NCBI GenBank assembly: GCA_900754605.1
Contig: CAAEDK010000022.1
Coordinates: forward strand, 1 to 25,290
Origin: an uncultured Oscillospiraceae bacterium
GTDB taxonomy: Bacteria > Bacillota_A > Clostridia > Oscillospirales > Oscillospiraceae
Reading direction: 5' to 3'
DNA length: 25,290 bases
Position numbers and translations under genes: made by a program. Below the pieces are notes generated by a model. The model saw only the letters and a program-made list of their open reading frames with translations. It was not told where the DNA came from and made no database searches. Below are positions 16,012 through 23,903 of this stretch, in pieces. Each line of letters starts with the position of its first letter. Position 1 is the stretch's first letter.

Positions 16012-17830
16012 ACTGCTGCCCAGAATTGTAGGGCTCGATCAAGCCGCCATACTTACAAATTAGGAAAGAAAGCGTAGTTGTAGTCGGAATTCCTTGAGGA
16101 GACGCTAAAGCCTCGGCCTGCTCTTCGTCTGTAAGTTCTGAAAAATTCTCCGGCATAGGTTTGACTCTTGCACGGTCAGCGGGATCTAAGTCCCCATTAT
16201 CTACAATAGGAGTCTGTTCATAGGCATCCATCCAGACAGCGCCTACGATTTCGGGCTGGCATTTGTGCCCGCTTTCGTGTCCCCCTGGCGCATCCCCAGT
16301 GCGGTCTCCCGTCTGAGGGTTTCTAGGCACATCTTTTGTGAGATGCACGACTTCCGTGGGAGGCGGAGACGGAGCTTTACATATTCCATACCAAGTGATA
16401 TTTTCCTCTTCCCCCACAAGGCAGTTACGTGCATGAATGCATGGATGACCGTGCACATATATACCATGGCATTTTTTCAAGTTGAGTTGTCTTGCATGGG
16501 TACCGTAACGGCAGCGAAGCAATGCACCCCGGACCAAATATTCCTGCTTTCCACTCTCTGTATGTTCTTTCAAGAAATTAGCAATATCTTCTTCTGTTTT
16601 GAAATCATGTTCTGCAAGGAATTTGTCTATATCTGATTGTCCAGTCAATAAGTATTCAGTAAGGTCAGAGTTTGCAATCGCCGTCAATAACGAAGTCCCA
16701 ATATTTCTCCTTGCTGCTGGAATGGACAGCAATGCCAGGACTGCGTATGTCTTCGGATTGGTTGTCACTTTCCCCAACAGAGACAATGTGTTGTCTATCA
16801 GTATGTCCATGCTCGTTTCTGTTCCACCAACAGGCGGATCGCCACTGTAAAACTCCTGAAGAAGCGCCATGATGCCCAAACATATGTTTGCGCGCATTTC
16901 TGGGTCATCAATCGACATTATTGCATTGGATAGATCCCCTACTGCTTTGGCTAAAGGCCCCTCAATTGTCTGCCGCTGTAAGTGCCCATCATCCGTTAAT
17001 AACGCAGTTATATAATGATTCACGAGCAGCGATTCCATCTCATCCGTTGGAATCGTCCCAATATCAGGAGTATATAGATAGACCGTGTTTTCAGGCAATG
17101 TGATTGTCTGGCCTAATCCATGCACATAGTCGTTGTCGGCATGGATAGAGTATAGCTTTTTCAGCCCTTCTTCCCAGCCAGGTAAATCCTTAAGCTGCTC
17201 TACCACGTCTGGAGGAAACCCTTGGCCGTCAAAATTATATGCCGCATTGATCTTGTCAGCAAAAACTAAAGCTGCTAGCTGCGTCTCATTTCCACCCTTG
17301 GAATGTCCGCTGATATTGATTACCTTTCCCTCATTCTTATCAACAATGCTCTGCATATACTCCAACGCATTATGCTGCATAGGTGAGACTCCAAGATTTG
17401 AAACTCCCTGCTCTGCATTTTCATAGGGGATCAGATAGTCTCCACCGGCCATTCCATAACCATTGTCAATCCATGCACCATCAGGAGTACCGCGAAAGCA
17501 CACATTGATTTCTCCATTAAACTCGAAAGCACATGCTTGGAAACCTTTAATATTAAATTGTGTTCCCTCAGTATCCCAACTCTTATCTACAATTTTTGCA
17601 TCTCCCAAATCTTTGTAGGAACCATTCTCTCCAATAATAGATTCGAGTGCTTCAATATATACGATTTCATCCTCTTTGGGTTTGTCCTTAGCTGCTACCA
17701 ATATTTTAGATAGTGTATCAGCTTTTTTATATTTTGGGTCATCCAGCCGCAAATATTGTACCGCTTGAAATGCAATTTGCTCTAAAACTTCTTCCTCTGC
17801 CATTTCAGGCACACCATAAATTAAGCTCAT
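15986..17830 (-). CDS. Lipase-like hydrolase fused to DUF4280 (PAAR-like) domain
   Basis: A 614-residue fusion. The N-terminal part (about 15-300) resembles Mbeg1/DUF2974 alpha/beta hydrolases: GHSKGG at 175-180 with nucleophile Ser177, an Asp in HADNDYVHG (about 232-234) and a His at 272 or 283. After a linker, DUF4280 begins at about 428 (YLVRGALLRCRYGTHARQLN, HGIYVHGHPC) and ends with LSFLICKYGGLI near the C-terminus. DUF4280 is a PAAR-like family found with VgrG and Rhs toxins, so this protein could cap a VgrG spike and carry a lipase or esterase as cargo. The cargo is at the N-terminus, the reverse of most PAAR effectors. It starts by ATGA overlap with the upstream putative immunity gene, after a GGGAGGAGGG site. 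Confidence 0.75.
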   Translation of the reverse strand: MSLIYGVPEMAEEEVLEQIAFQAVQYLRLDDPKYKKADTLSKILVAAKDKPKEDEIVYIEALESIIGENGSYKDLGDAKIVDKSWDTEGTQFNIKGFQACAFEFNGEINVCFRGTPDGAWIDNGYGMAGGDYLIPYENAEQGVSNLGVSPMQHNALEYMQSIVDKNEGKVINISGHSKGGNETQLAALVFADKINAAYNFDGQGFPPDVVEQLKDLPGWEEGLKKLYSIHADNDYVHGLGQTITLPENTVYLYTPDIGTIPTDEMESLLVNHYITALLTDDGHLQRQTIEGPLAKAVGDLSNAIMSIDDPEMRANICLGIMALLQEFYSGDPPVGGTETSMDILIDNTLSLLGKVTTNPKTYAVLALLSIPAARRNIGTSLLTAIANSDLTEYLLTGQSDIDKFLAEHDFKTEEDIANFLKEHTESGKQEYLVRGALLRCRYGTHARQLNLKKCHGIYVHGHPCIHARNCLVGEEENITWYGICKAPSPPPTEVVHLTKDVPRNPQTGDRTGDAPGGHESGHKCQPEIVGAVWMDAYEQTPIVDNGDLDPADRARVKPMPENFSELTDEEQAEALASPQGIPTTTTLSFLICKYGGLIEPYNSGQQYDPDEPLD

Positions 17831-18543
17831 CCTTCACCCTCCTCCCATCCACCAAAACGCCATTTAGTGGTGTCAGGCAAAATGATTACGCTACAGCTAT
17901 ATTTATAAAATCCACTATCTAATGTTTCTAAATTTTGGTGGTTATCTGAATTTATATTGTTATAATTAGCTTCTGATAGATATTCTACATTTACACAAAT
18001 TGAGTAACCACTATTTTGAATAGCAATTATAAATTTTTGCATATCATTATTCTTTTGCTTGGGATCTTTGACTGTAAAAATATCAACCTGAACTACTGGC
18101 GCATATTCTTCGGAAACACCTAATAGTTCAATAGCTGTTGTTTCTTTCCCAAAATCTGGAGGGCAAACAGAATAACCATAAGCAAAGAGCTTACATTCAC
18201 CAAAAACGTCATTGGCAACCGGGGTCAAAATTTCTTCTAAATCATGCTGGCGCAAATAGACAATATAATTATCTTGATATGTCTGATTTTCTTCTGACCA
18301 TTCTAAATATACTTGAAAGTTTGGAAATCTTGTCGAAATTACATCACCAGTATCTGTTAATACAAACTCTTCTCCATATTTTTCAACACAGTACTCCAAT
18401 TTAGGTAACGCACGCGAATTAAACATATATTCGGCAATTTGTTCGTGTAGCGGTTTTTTATCCTTACTCATCAATATCCCTCCAGTAATCAATAAAGCAA
18501 TCACAAAAAGCATGATTACTGATATTTTCAGAAATTTATTCAT
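17827..18543 (-). CDS. Membrane-anchored putative immunity protein
   Basis: A 238-residue protein. Residues about 5-25 form one hydrophobic segment (ISVIMLFVIALLITGGILM) with a positive start (MNKFLK), so most of the chain is probably outside the membrane. There is no lipobox Cys. The remainder is mixed alpha/beta and rich in Asn and Tyr. RBS GAGGAA lies about 7 bases before the ATG, and its stop overlaps the start of the lipase/DUF4280 gene (ATGA). An anchored outward-facing protein coupled to a lipase-like effector would suit protection of the producer's own membrane. No family recognised; immunity role is inferred. Confidence 0.55.
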   Translation of the reverse strand: MNKFLKISVIMLFVIALLITGGILMSKDKKPLHEQIAEYMFNSRALPKLEYCVEKYGEEFVLTDTGDVISTRFPNFQVYLEWSEENQTYQDNYIVYLRQHDLEEILTPVANDVFGECKLFAYGYSVCPPDFGKETTAIELLGVSEEYAPVVQVDIFTVKDPKQKNNDMQKFIIAIQNSGYSICVNVEYLSEANYNNINSDNHQNLETLDSGFYKYSCSVIILPDTTKWRFGGWEEGEG

Positions 18544-18554
18544 AGCACATTCCT

Positions 18555-19106
18555 CTATGAAACCGATATATGCTGATATGGATTTGCAATTATACAGCGT
18601 TCCAAGCCAATACCACGGCCACCACGCCTCAATAGGCTCTCCACTAAATCTAGCCGCGCCACAGCATAGAGCTTAGAAAATCCGCCTAAATAGAAAATAC
18701 TCCGGTCCTCAATTTTTTCAGGGTCAAGTACAGCGGTTATCAGGGTATCCCGCCCGCGGGAGAGTTCACTTTCCGGTGCCAGGCAATCGCAGTGCTCTAA
18801 AAGGGGAATGTAGTAAATTTCGCTTGTCGCATTTTTACGATCCAGTAAAATAATCTCCTTAAATTGTGTTGTAGGCTCATACATTTTAATGACATCTCGG
18901 ACCATCTTCGTTCCAAGGAAAAAGGGGAAATCAATAATGTCCGTAAAAATGGTATCAGGGTTTGACTGTATAAACAGCAGCTCGCGCTTTGGCAATTTGT
19001 GTCCTGTTTCCTTGCGGATTAAGCGCACATCTATTTTCGGGTACCAATTTTCAATCACGGGGGACGTGTTATACTTTGGGTCGGTTTTCAGGAGAAAGTA
19101 TCTCAT
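18555..19106 (-). CDS. VgrG-associated protein, tentatively DUF1629/Imm11-like
   Basis: A 183-residue soluble protein beginning MRYFLLKTDPKY. The pattern LLFIQSNPDTIFTDIIDFPFF, VIKMYEP, LLDRKN, YIPLLEHCDCL and DLVESLLRR is reminiscent of the DUF1629 (Imm11-type) family, but this is from memory and tentative. ATG at 19106 is favoured because AAAGGGGG is about 6-7 bases upstream; ATG at 19112 is too close to it. It overlaps the previous gene by 38 bases. It may be an immunity protein or, since it directly follows a VgrG and its 209-residue partner, an adaptor. Confidence 0.5.
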   Translation of the reverse strand: MRYFLLKTDPKYNTSPVIENWYPKIDVRLIRKETGHKLPKRELLFIQSNPDTIFTDIIDFPFFLGTKMVRDVIKMYEPTTQFKEIILLDRKNATSEIYYIPLLEHCDCLAPESELSRGRDTLITAVLDPEKIEDRSIFYLGGFSKLYAVARLDLVESLLRRGGRGIGLERCIIANPYQHISVS

Positions 19107-19698
19107 GTTCATCCCCCTTTCTGAACAACGCAAACTGAATTGTTTGATCCATGTAACCGCCGAACGAAAATCTCACTTCATCACAGCAGTCTAGCCTTGC
19201 GATTCCGCCTAAGACAGCAGCATCCAAAGATTCCTCACCAAAGAAGAAGCCGGCCAGCTGATACAAGTTATTGATATAGGCCCGGCGGATTTCTTCCAAC
19301 TCATATGGGCGAATTCGTATCCACATTTGTCTGGCATCTTTTTCAAAGAAACTCAAGTCTTCCTCGACTGCCTGAAATAGACGTTGTGGGCACCAAAAAC
19401 ACAACAGCCCGTTCTGATCCAGGCAATATCGCTCATTGGTCAAAGAGAGCGCAAAATCATAGCTCTGTGTTACGGCGCTGCTCTGTAGATAGAATATAGA
19501 AAAGTAGTGAATCTGTCCAAGCGTCCCAGCAGCCTGCCTCTTTTGTGCTGTCTGGAGCAGATCAGAAACAATTCTATGATATTCCCGTTTCATTTCCAGA
19601 TATGCGGCGCAGTCTTTCCGGAGCAAATTTGCCCGTTCGGAAATGTATGGAGTAAGCTTTTCCCTGGCATATTGGAACATTTCTTCTTTTCGGCCCAT
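19069..19698 (-). CDS. VgrG-associated hypothetical protein, 209 residues
   Basis: A 209-residue protein lying between VgrG (16 bases after its stop) and the DUF1629-like gene (overlapping it). The N-terminal ~60 residues are a charged helical hairpin (EMFQYAREKLTPYISERANLL, LEMKREYHRIVSDLL). The rest is aromatic-rich and mixed, with CFWCPQRLF and a beta-like end (FSFGGYMDQTIQFALF). AAGGGCG precedes the ATG at 19698. I do not recognise it. The tight packing suggests it acts together with VgrG, for instance as an adaptor or chaperone. Confidence 0.55.
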   Translation of the reverse strand: MGRKEEMFQYAREKLTPYISERANLLRKDCAAYLEMKREYHRIVSDLLQTAQKRQAAGTLGQIHYFSIFYLQSSAVTQSYDFALSLTNERYCLDQNGLLCFWCPQRLFQAVEEDLSFFEKDARQMWIRIRPYELEEIRRAYINNLYQLAGFFFGEESLDAAVLGGIARLDCCDEVRFSFGGYMDQTIQFALFRKGDEHEILSPENRPKV

Positions 19699-19714
19699 TT
19701 GTACTCACGCCCTT

Positions 19715-21112
19715 TCAGTCTATCCGAACTTGCGCACCTCCAAAATGTAGCTTTTCTTCAAGACTCATCTGCGTATTGCCCTGTTGGAATATAATACGCT
19801 GTGGCGCACTGATACTGAGGGAACTTGTCGCGCTTGAAATGTCAACAGCTTCCTGCGACTGCACAACGATTGCCTTGTCGCTGATAATCTTAATTCCCTC
19901 TGCATCAGACAGTTCGATGGACATCCCGGCATTATTGGTAAGCAGCAAGCTCCCAGGGGTGAAAAGGATTTCCTTCTTCTGCTTGTTCATGATGGATTTG
20001 AAGTCAGGGTTTATGCGCTCGTCGCCTGCGGAGGATTGGAGATGGACGGAGCTTGCCACATATGCATCCGCGTCCTTTTCACATGGAAAGTACAGCCTGA
20101 CAGCATCCCCAATTTCAGGCATACAATACCAGCCGGTCCCATCCGGAGTGGAGTACACTGTAGCGTACGGGAAGACGCGGGTGCCGCAGCCTGCTTGGTT
20201 TTCATCACATCCAATCAAAACCTGGACAGTATCTCGCTCCACGGAAGTTACCTGCGCATCAAGAGAGAGCCCAATGAGATTTTCATTGAAAACTTCCTCA
20301 GTTTCAAATCCGCTCTCGCTGGTCAAATAGTATGTATGGTACAGCTCGCTGCCTTCCATTTTGGTTTTAATGGAGTACACACGCAGCGGGACCCCGTTCA
20401 ATGTCACGCAGTCTCCAAGGCGGTAGATTTCCCTTGAGTTCAGCACATAAAAGAAAGTATCCGCTCTTGGCATCCGCTGATCTTCGCTCTCAATGATTTG
20501 GCCCGCGTTTTTTGCAATCGAAAATATGTTTGTTTCAACAGCATAATGAACTCCATCTTCGGGAAGCCCAAAGGTATATGCGATATGGTCGCGTTGTGAA
20601 TCAGGTATCACAACAGTATGAAAGCGGCTTGCCATTCTCTTTATAAATGCCCAGTCGGTTTCATCATACTGCATAACAAGCCCAGGAATATTTGAGCCCG
20701 CTCCCTTTGCCATGATGAAAATGGAATCGGTATAGCCATTATTCACAGTCGTCAATAGATTTTGATATTGTAGTCTGTCTGCTTGGAACGAACGCTTATG
20801 CGGAATCAAATCCAGCAAGTAGGTATTCGTCCTTAATACCCCAGTTAAATATCTAACATCGTTTTGAGCCTGAATCTCAAAGTCAACCAGCACTCCTTGG
20901 AATAGTATCTTTTCCTCACCGCTATCGCTGCAAACATTGACTGAAACCAGAGGATTCTTCTTTAACGCCCAGGAGATATACTCGCTCTCTTTTTCTCCGC
21001 GCATCAGTCCTGAGAAAACCAATTCTCCATGTTCATTTACCTGTTGTACGCCTTCCAGCTCAGTAATCTTGAGATCATCGAAAGGAATTGCCTTTATCAA
21101 TACTTCCCGCAT
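19715..21112 (-). CDS. VgrG-like spike / phage late control D-like protein
   Basis: A 465-residue VgrG core with no effector extension. The gp27-like part carries QYDETDWAFIKRMASRFH at about 148-165, followed by NSREIYRLGDCVTLNGVPLRVY (second gp27-like lobe). The gp5-like OB part has PDGTGWYCMPEIGDAVRLYFP and MSIELSDAEGIKI, with a short repeat region (SISAPQRIIFQQGN) at the end. Length is close to a minimal VgrG. The start at 21112 is set by TTAGGAGGTG about 6 bases upstream; GTG at 21121 lies inside that site. It follows the DcrB-like gene by 12 bases and clearly shares ancestry with the extended VgrG at 13044-15329. It would form the trimeric needle on which PAAR-like and Rhs effectors sit. 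Confidence 0.85.
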   Translation of the reverse strand: MREVLIKAIPFDDLKITELEGVQQVNEHGELVFSGLMRGEKESEYISWALKKNPLVSVNVCSDSGEEKILFQGVLVDFEIQAQNDVRYLTGVLRTNTYLLDLIPHKRSFQADRLQYQNLLTTVNNGYTDSIFIMAKGAGSNIPGLVMQYDETDWAFIKRMASRFHTVVIPDSQRDHIAYTFGLPEDGVHYAVETNIFSIAKNAGQIIESEDQRMPRADTFFYVLNSREIYRLGDCVTLNGVPLRVYSIKTKMEGSELYHTYYLTSESGFETEEVFNENLIGLSLDAQVTSVERDTVQVLIGCDENQAGCGTRVFPYATVYSTPDGTGWYCMPEIGDAVRLYFPCEKDADAYVASSVHLQSSAGDERINPDFKSIMNKQKKEILFTPGSLLLTNNAGMSIELSDAEGIKIISDKAIVVQSQEAVDISSATSSLSISAPQRIIFQQGNTQMSLEEKLHFGGAQVRID

Positions 21113-21124
21113 AGCGAACACCTC

Positions 21125-21712
21125 CTAAGTATCCATTACTTTGACGGATTGAATGACTTGAATTGCCGCTCGGTTCCACTCGTTCATCGAGTCAAATCTA
21201 CAACTGAATGTTCCATGCAGAATTTTTCCTTTTTCTGCTGCCAGCAAATACATAATCGTATAAATCTGGTCATCAATCGCATAGCTTTTATAGTTAAACC
21301 AGCACAAAGCACGGTTTTCTGCAACTTCCGCTTGGAGATCATAGAAAATATTGGCTGGATTAACTTTTTTGAGCATGGCTTTCATCTGCTCCGCGACACG
21401 CTTCACCTGATCCAAAGGAACATCCTGTGGATACACGCTGAAGGTAAAATTCACAGTCGTGTCCAAACTTGTGAATATCATCTGCGGACGTGTTTCGGAG
21501 GGATATTTTATTTTAGCAATGGAAAGCGGCATCCGCACAAATGTTTTCGGCAAGGAGGCGTTGATATTCAACTCTGGAATATCCCGCGGCTCAAATTCGA
21601 CCAATTCATCCTTGATATAAATACCAGTTTCCAATGTGCTGTATTTAGCGTATTTTTCCCGCCTTTTTAGCTTCAAAAAATCTTCATCCAGATAGGACAT
21701 CTCAATCGCCAT
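21125..21712 (-). CDS. DcrB/DUF1795-like protein, possible EagR-type chaperone
   Basis: A 195-residue soluble protein. Residues ~50-193 have the strand-helix pattern of the PsbP/DcrB (DUF1795) fold: SLPKTFVRMP, NFTFSVYP, a helix LDQVKRVAEQMKAMLKK, a LCWFNYKSY strand, a YTIMYLLAAEKGKILHGTFSC strand pair, and a final helix ending WNRAAIQVIQSVKV. Proteins of this fold named EagR are chaperones that load Rhs or PAAR effectors onto VgrG in type VI secretion. No signal peptide is present, as expected for a cytoplasmic chaperone. It is the first gene after the promoter at 21884-21913, followed by VgrG. GGAAGG is right before ATG 21712; ATG at 21700 has better spacing. Fold call is from pattern, not from a search. 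Confidence 0.55.
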   Translation of the reverse strand: MAIEMSYLDEDFLKLKRREKYAKYSTLETGIYIKDELVEFEPRDIPELNINASLPKTFVRMPLSIAKIKYPSETRPQMIFTSLDTTVNFTFSVYPQDVPLDQVKRVAEQMKAMLKKVNPANIFYDLQAEVAENRALCWFNYKSYAIDDQIYTIMYLLAAEKGKILHGTFSCRFDSMNEWNRAAIQVIQSVKVMDT

Positions 21713-21731
21713 CCTTCCGTTTAATAATACT

Positions 21732-21768
21732 CAAGGCCCGCCCATGCTGTCAGCATAGGCGGGCCTTG
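21732..21768 (-). promoter_or_regulatory. Strong leader hairpin, possible attenuator
   Basis: CAAGGCCCGCC at 21732-21742 pairs with GGCGGGCCTTG at 21758-21768. After one C-A mismatch the stem continues ATGCT/AGCAT around a GTC loop, 16 pairs in all. On the minus strand only GAGTATTATTAA follows, without a proper U tract. It lies downstream of the putative promoter and about 20 bases before the DcrB-like gene, so it could end transcription from the Rhs cassette or regulate the VgrG unit. Confidence 0.6.
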
Positions 21769-21873
21769 GCTTGGTCTACGCTGGAAAGCGCATCGGTACA
21801 TGATTCAGTTTTGATTGTTTTCACATTACATAATGGCTTGTTCGCAGATACGGTCGCCGATACCATTGTAAAT

Positions 21874-21913
21874 GTATATACTTAATATACTTCAACTTAG
21901 ACTTTACTCACAA
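21874..21913 (-). promoter_or_regulatory. Putative promoter with overlapping palindrome
   Basis: On the minus strand, TTGTGA (21908-21913), an 18-base spacer and TATATT (21884-21889) resemble a sigma-A promoter. The perfect dyad GTATAT-N5-ATATAC at 21874-21890 overlaps the -10 and could be an operator. It would drive the DcrB-like gene and the VgrG unit with a leader of about 165 bases. Confidence 0.4.
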
Positions 21914-21916
21914 TTT

Positions 21917-22639
21917 TTAACCTTGATTCCATGATCTCTCAATCTCGTCCATCAGTTCAAAATCTTCTTCGGTGGCATATCCATAAACTTTCTCGGTATC
22001 CACAATCAATCCAAACGCACATGCAAAGAATGAAATTAAACTGTCGGCTTCAATGCCTATGCCATCAGAGTTTTCACTGTCCCAAAAATAAATCTTTTCG
22101 TTGTTTCCAAGATATAATTCATAGGTCCAAGCTCCAACTGGTTTATAGTTGGGATTTTCCCAGCCATCTATCTGTTGCCCTGACAAAGAGAAACCATTAT
22201 AGTTTAACATATATCCAATCGGGGTAACATCATCGTGGAATTTTAAGCCGAGGCATTTTGATGTAATAAACAAATCCTTCCATCCACTCTCTGGATACTT
22301 AAACCTTAAAACACCGCCATAAATATCTTCAACAGTTCCCAAACTCCTTGTCTTTTTCATGGGTAAAGATAAGCCATATATTTGATGAATAAATTCCTTT
22401 ACCTCCGAGGTAAATGTTAATCTAAAATTATTTATTTGAGAAATCACCAACTTCCCTTCATCTCTTGGGAGGCCATCCCATCCCCAGTGCTGAAGAATAA
22501 ATTTCACTTTACTTTCTAACGTACACGGAAGTTTTGAGACTTCTTGGTATAGTCTGCCTGGCCTATTTTTGATTTCCAAATAGTTTACTTTTTGGCAAAT
22601 AGAGTTGTATTCCTCCTGACCCAACGGAATCCAATCCAT
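21917..22639 (-). CDS. Putative immunity protein of the second Rhs cassette
   Basis: A 240-residue AT-rich soluble protein. ATG at 22639 overlaps the stop of the Rhs tip frame as TAATG, and AGCGGGG is about 8 bases upstream; GTG at 22648 is an alternative. It is mixed alpha/beta, Trp-rich (FILQHWGWDGLP, AWTYELYLGNNEKIYFWDS) with an acidic end (ATEEDFELMDEIERSW). No immunity family is recognised. Its place directly after the Rhs tip and the stop/start overlap support the toxin-immunity reading. Confidence 0.6.
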   Translation of the reverse strand: MDWIPLGQEEYNSICQKVNYLEIKNRPGRLYQEVSKLPCTLESKVKFILQHWGWDGLPRDEGKLVISQINNFRLTFTSEVKEFIHQIYGLSLPMKKTRSLGTVEDIYGGVLRFKYPESGWKDLFITSKCLGLKFHDDVTPIGYMLNYNGFSLSGQQIDGWENPNYKPVGAWTYELYLGNNEKIYFWDSENSDGIGIEADSLISFFACAFGLIVDTEKVYGYATEEDFELMDEIERSWNQG

Positions 22640-23867
22640 TATGGACACCCCGCTTTCGGATTTACATATTGTCGTTTCTGCTCAATATTTGTTAGTTGCT
22701 TCCCATATATAATTTCATCGATTTTTTGATTATTTGTGCTAGACACTGCACAAATATCACATGCATCAGAAATTTCGTTTGGGTTGCTACGCAACACTGA
22801 AAAATGTTTATAATCATCTTCTGTCAGTGCTACGCCAAAATCCATTCTAAAGAATTCAGCATAATCTTGGGGGCAAAATTTTGGGCAACGTACCCAGATG
22901 GATCAACATAAAACACAGGGTTGTTCGCACAGTACGTATATAGATTCAGCCCGTCACTCCGGTAAGTGTCCTCCTGAGTAAAGCGACCAATAACCGGGTT
23001 GTAGAACCGGGTCCGCAGGTAATACTGCTGGGTGATGGGGTCGATCTGCTGGCCGTAGTAGGTGAAGCGGTTGGGAACGGCCTCCTCCTTGACCTCAATT
23101 TTTCCCCAGGCGTCGTAGGCGTAGCGGTTTTGGACATGGCCGTTTTCATCGACGATGTGGGTGGTTGACCCCATCTCATCGCTGGCGTAGTGGTAGTACG
23201 TCCGGGCGCTCTCGCTGTCGCTGCTGCGGGCGATCAGCTCCGAGCCGCGGATGAGGCGGATCACATTGCTGTTTTCCTCCTGCTCCGCCACGGCCTCCCC
23301 CTTGTGGAAGATGAAGCGCACCAGCCGCCCGTTCTCCTCCATCTCGTGGCGCAGGCCCTCCGCGTCATAGCGGTTTACCTGCACATTGCCGTCAAAGGTC
23401 TCCACCTTCACCGTCCGGTTGAAGGCGTCGTAGCTGTACCGGGCCTTGTCGTCCTGGAGCAGGTTGCCCGCATTGTCGTACTGGAAGGGGGCGGTCACGC
23501 CGCCCCGGGTCAGGGCCATCAGGCGGTTGCGGGGGTCGTACTGGTACAATTCCTCCTCGCCGCCCACCAGACGCCGGGCGCGGTTGCCCGCCTTGTCGTA
23601 GAACAGCTCCTCGGAATACGCCGGGTAGTCCACCCGCTGGAGCTGATTGAGGGCATCGTACTGGTAGAGGGTGGTCCCATCCAGGGCCTGCTTCCGAATC
23701 CGGTTTCCGTTGCCGTCGTAGGCATAGCTGGCATGGGAGAGCAGGGCCTCCCCGGAGCGGACGGTGAGGCCCGTCAGGTTCTTGTCCAGGTCGTAGGCGT
23801 ATTCCTGCCGGATGGGGCCGTGGGCCACGGCCCTGGGCGTGCCGTCCGGGTTATAGGTGTAGGCCGT
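22639..23867 (-). pseudogene. Promoterless Rhs C-terminal cassette with frameshifted tip
   Basis: A 3' piece of an Rhs/YD-repeat protein. The Rhs core frame opens just after an in-frame TAG at 23874-23876 and contains typical repeats (YDALNQLQRVDYPAY, YDAFNRTVKVETFDGN, YDAWGKIEVKEE) and the end motif RFYNPVIGRFTQEDTY...NPVFYVDPSGY. The usual autocleavage end DPxGL is changed to DPSGY. After about 10 more codons this frame continues only to a stop at 22830, while another frame carries an open tip (QDYAEFFRMDFG to GCP) ending at 22639. One extra base in the G5 run at 22869-22873 would join the two. The 5' region of a full Rhs (over 1000 residues) is missing, so this is an orphan tip cassette, probably silent. 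Confidence 0.75.
22900..23153 (-). repeat. Rhs core repeat, copy A
   Basis: This segment aligns without gaps, at an offset of 2137 bases, with 25037-25290; identity is roughly 90% by eye and higher toward the core than toward the tip. It encodes the conserved last part of the Rhs core. Such shared cores allow recombination that places new tips on an active Rhs gene. Confidence 0.85.
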
Positions 23868-23903
23868 TATTATCTATTTCACGGGTACTAATTCATTTTA
23901 CTG

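Noticed and set aside
23190..23891. Plus-strand frame of 233 codons rich in Val, Leu and Gly
   Set aside because: Antisense to Rhs repeats; the periodic composition only mirrors the YD repeats.
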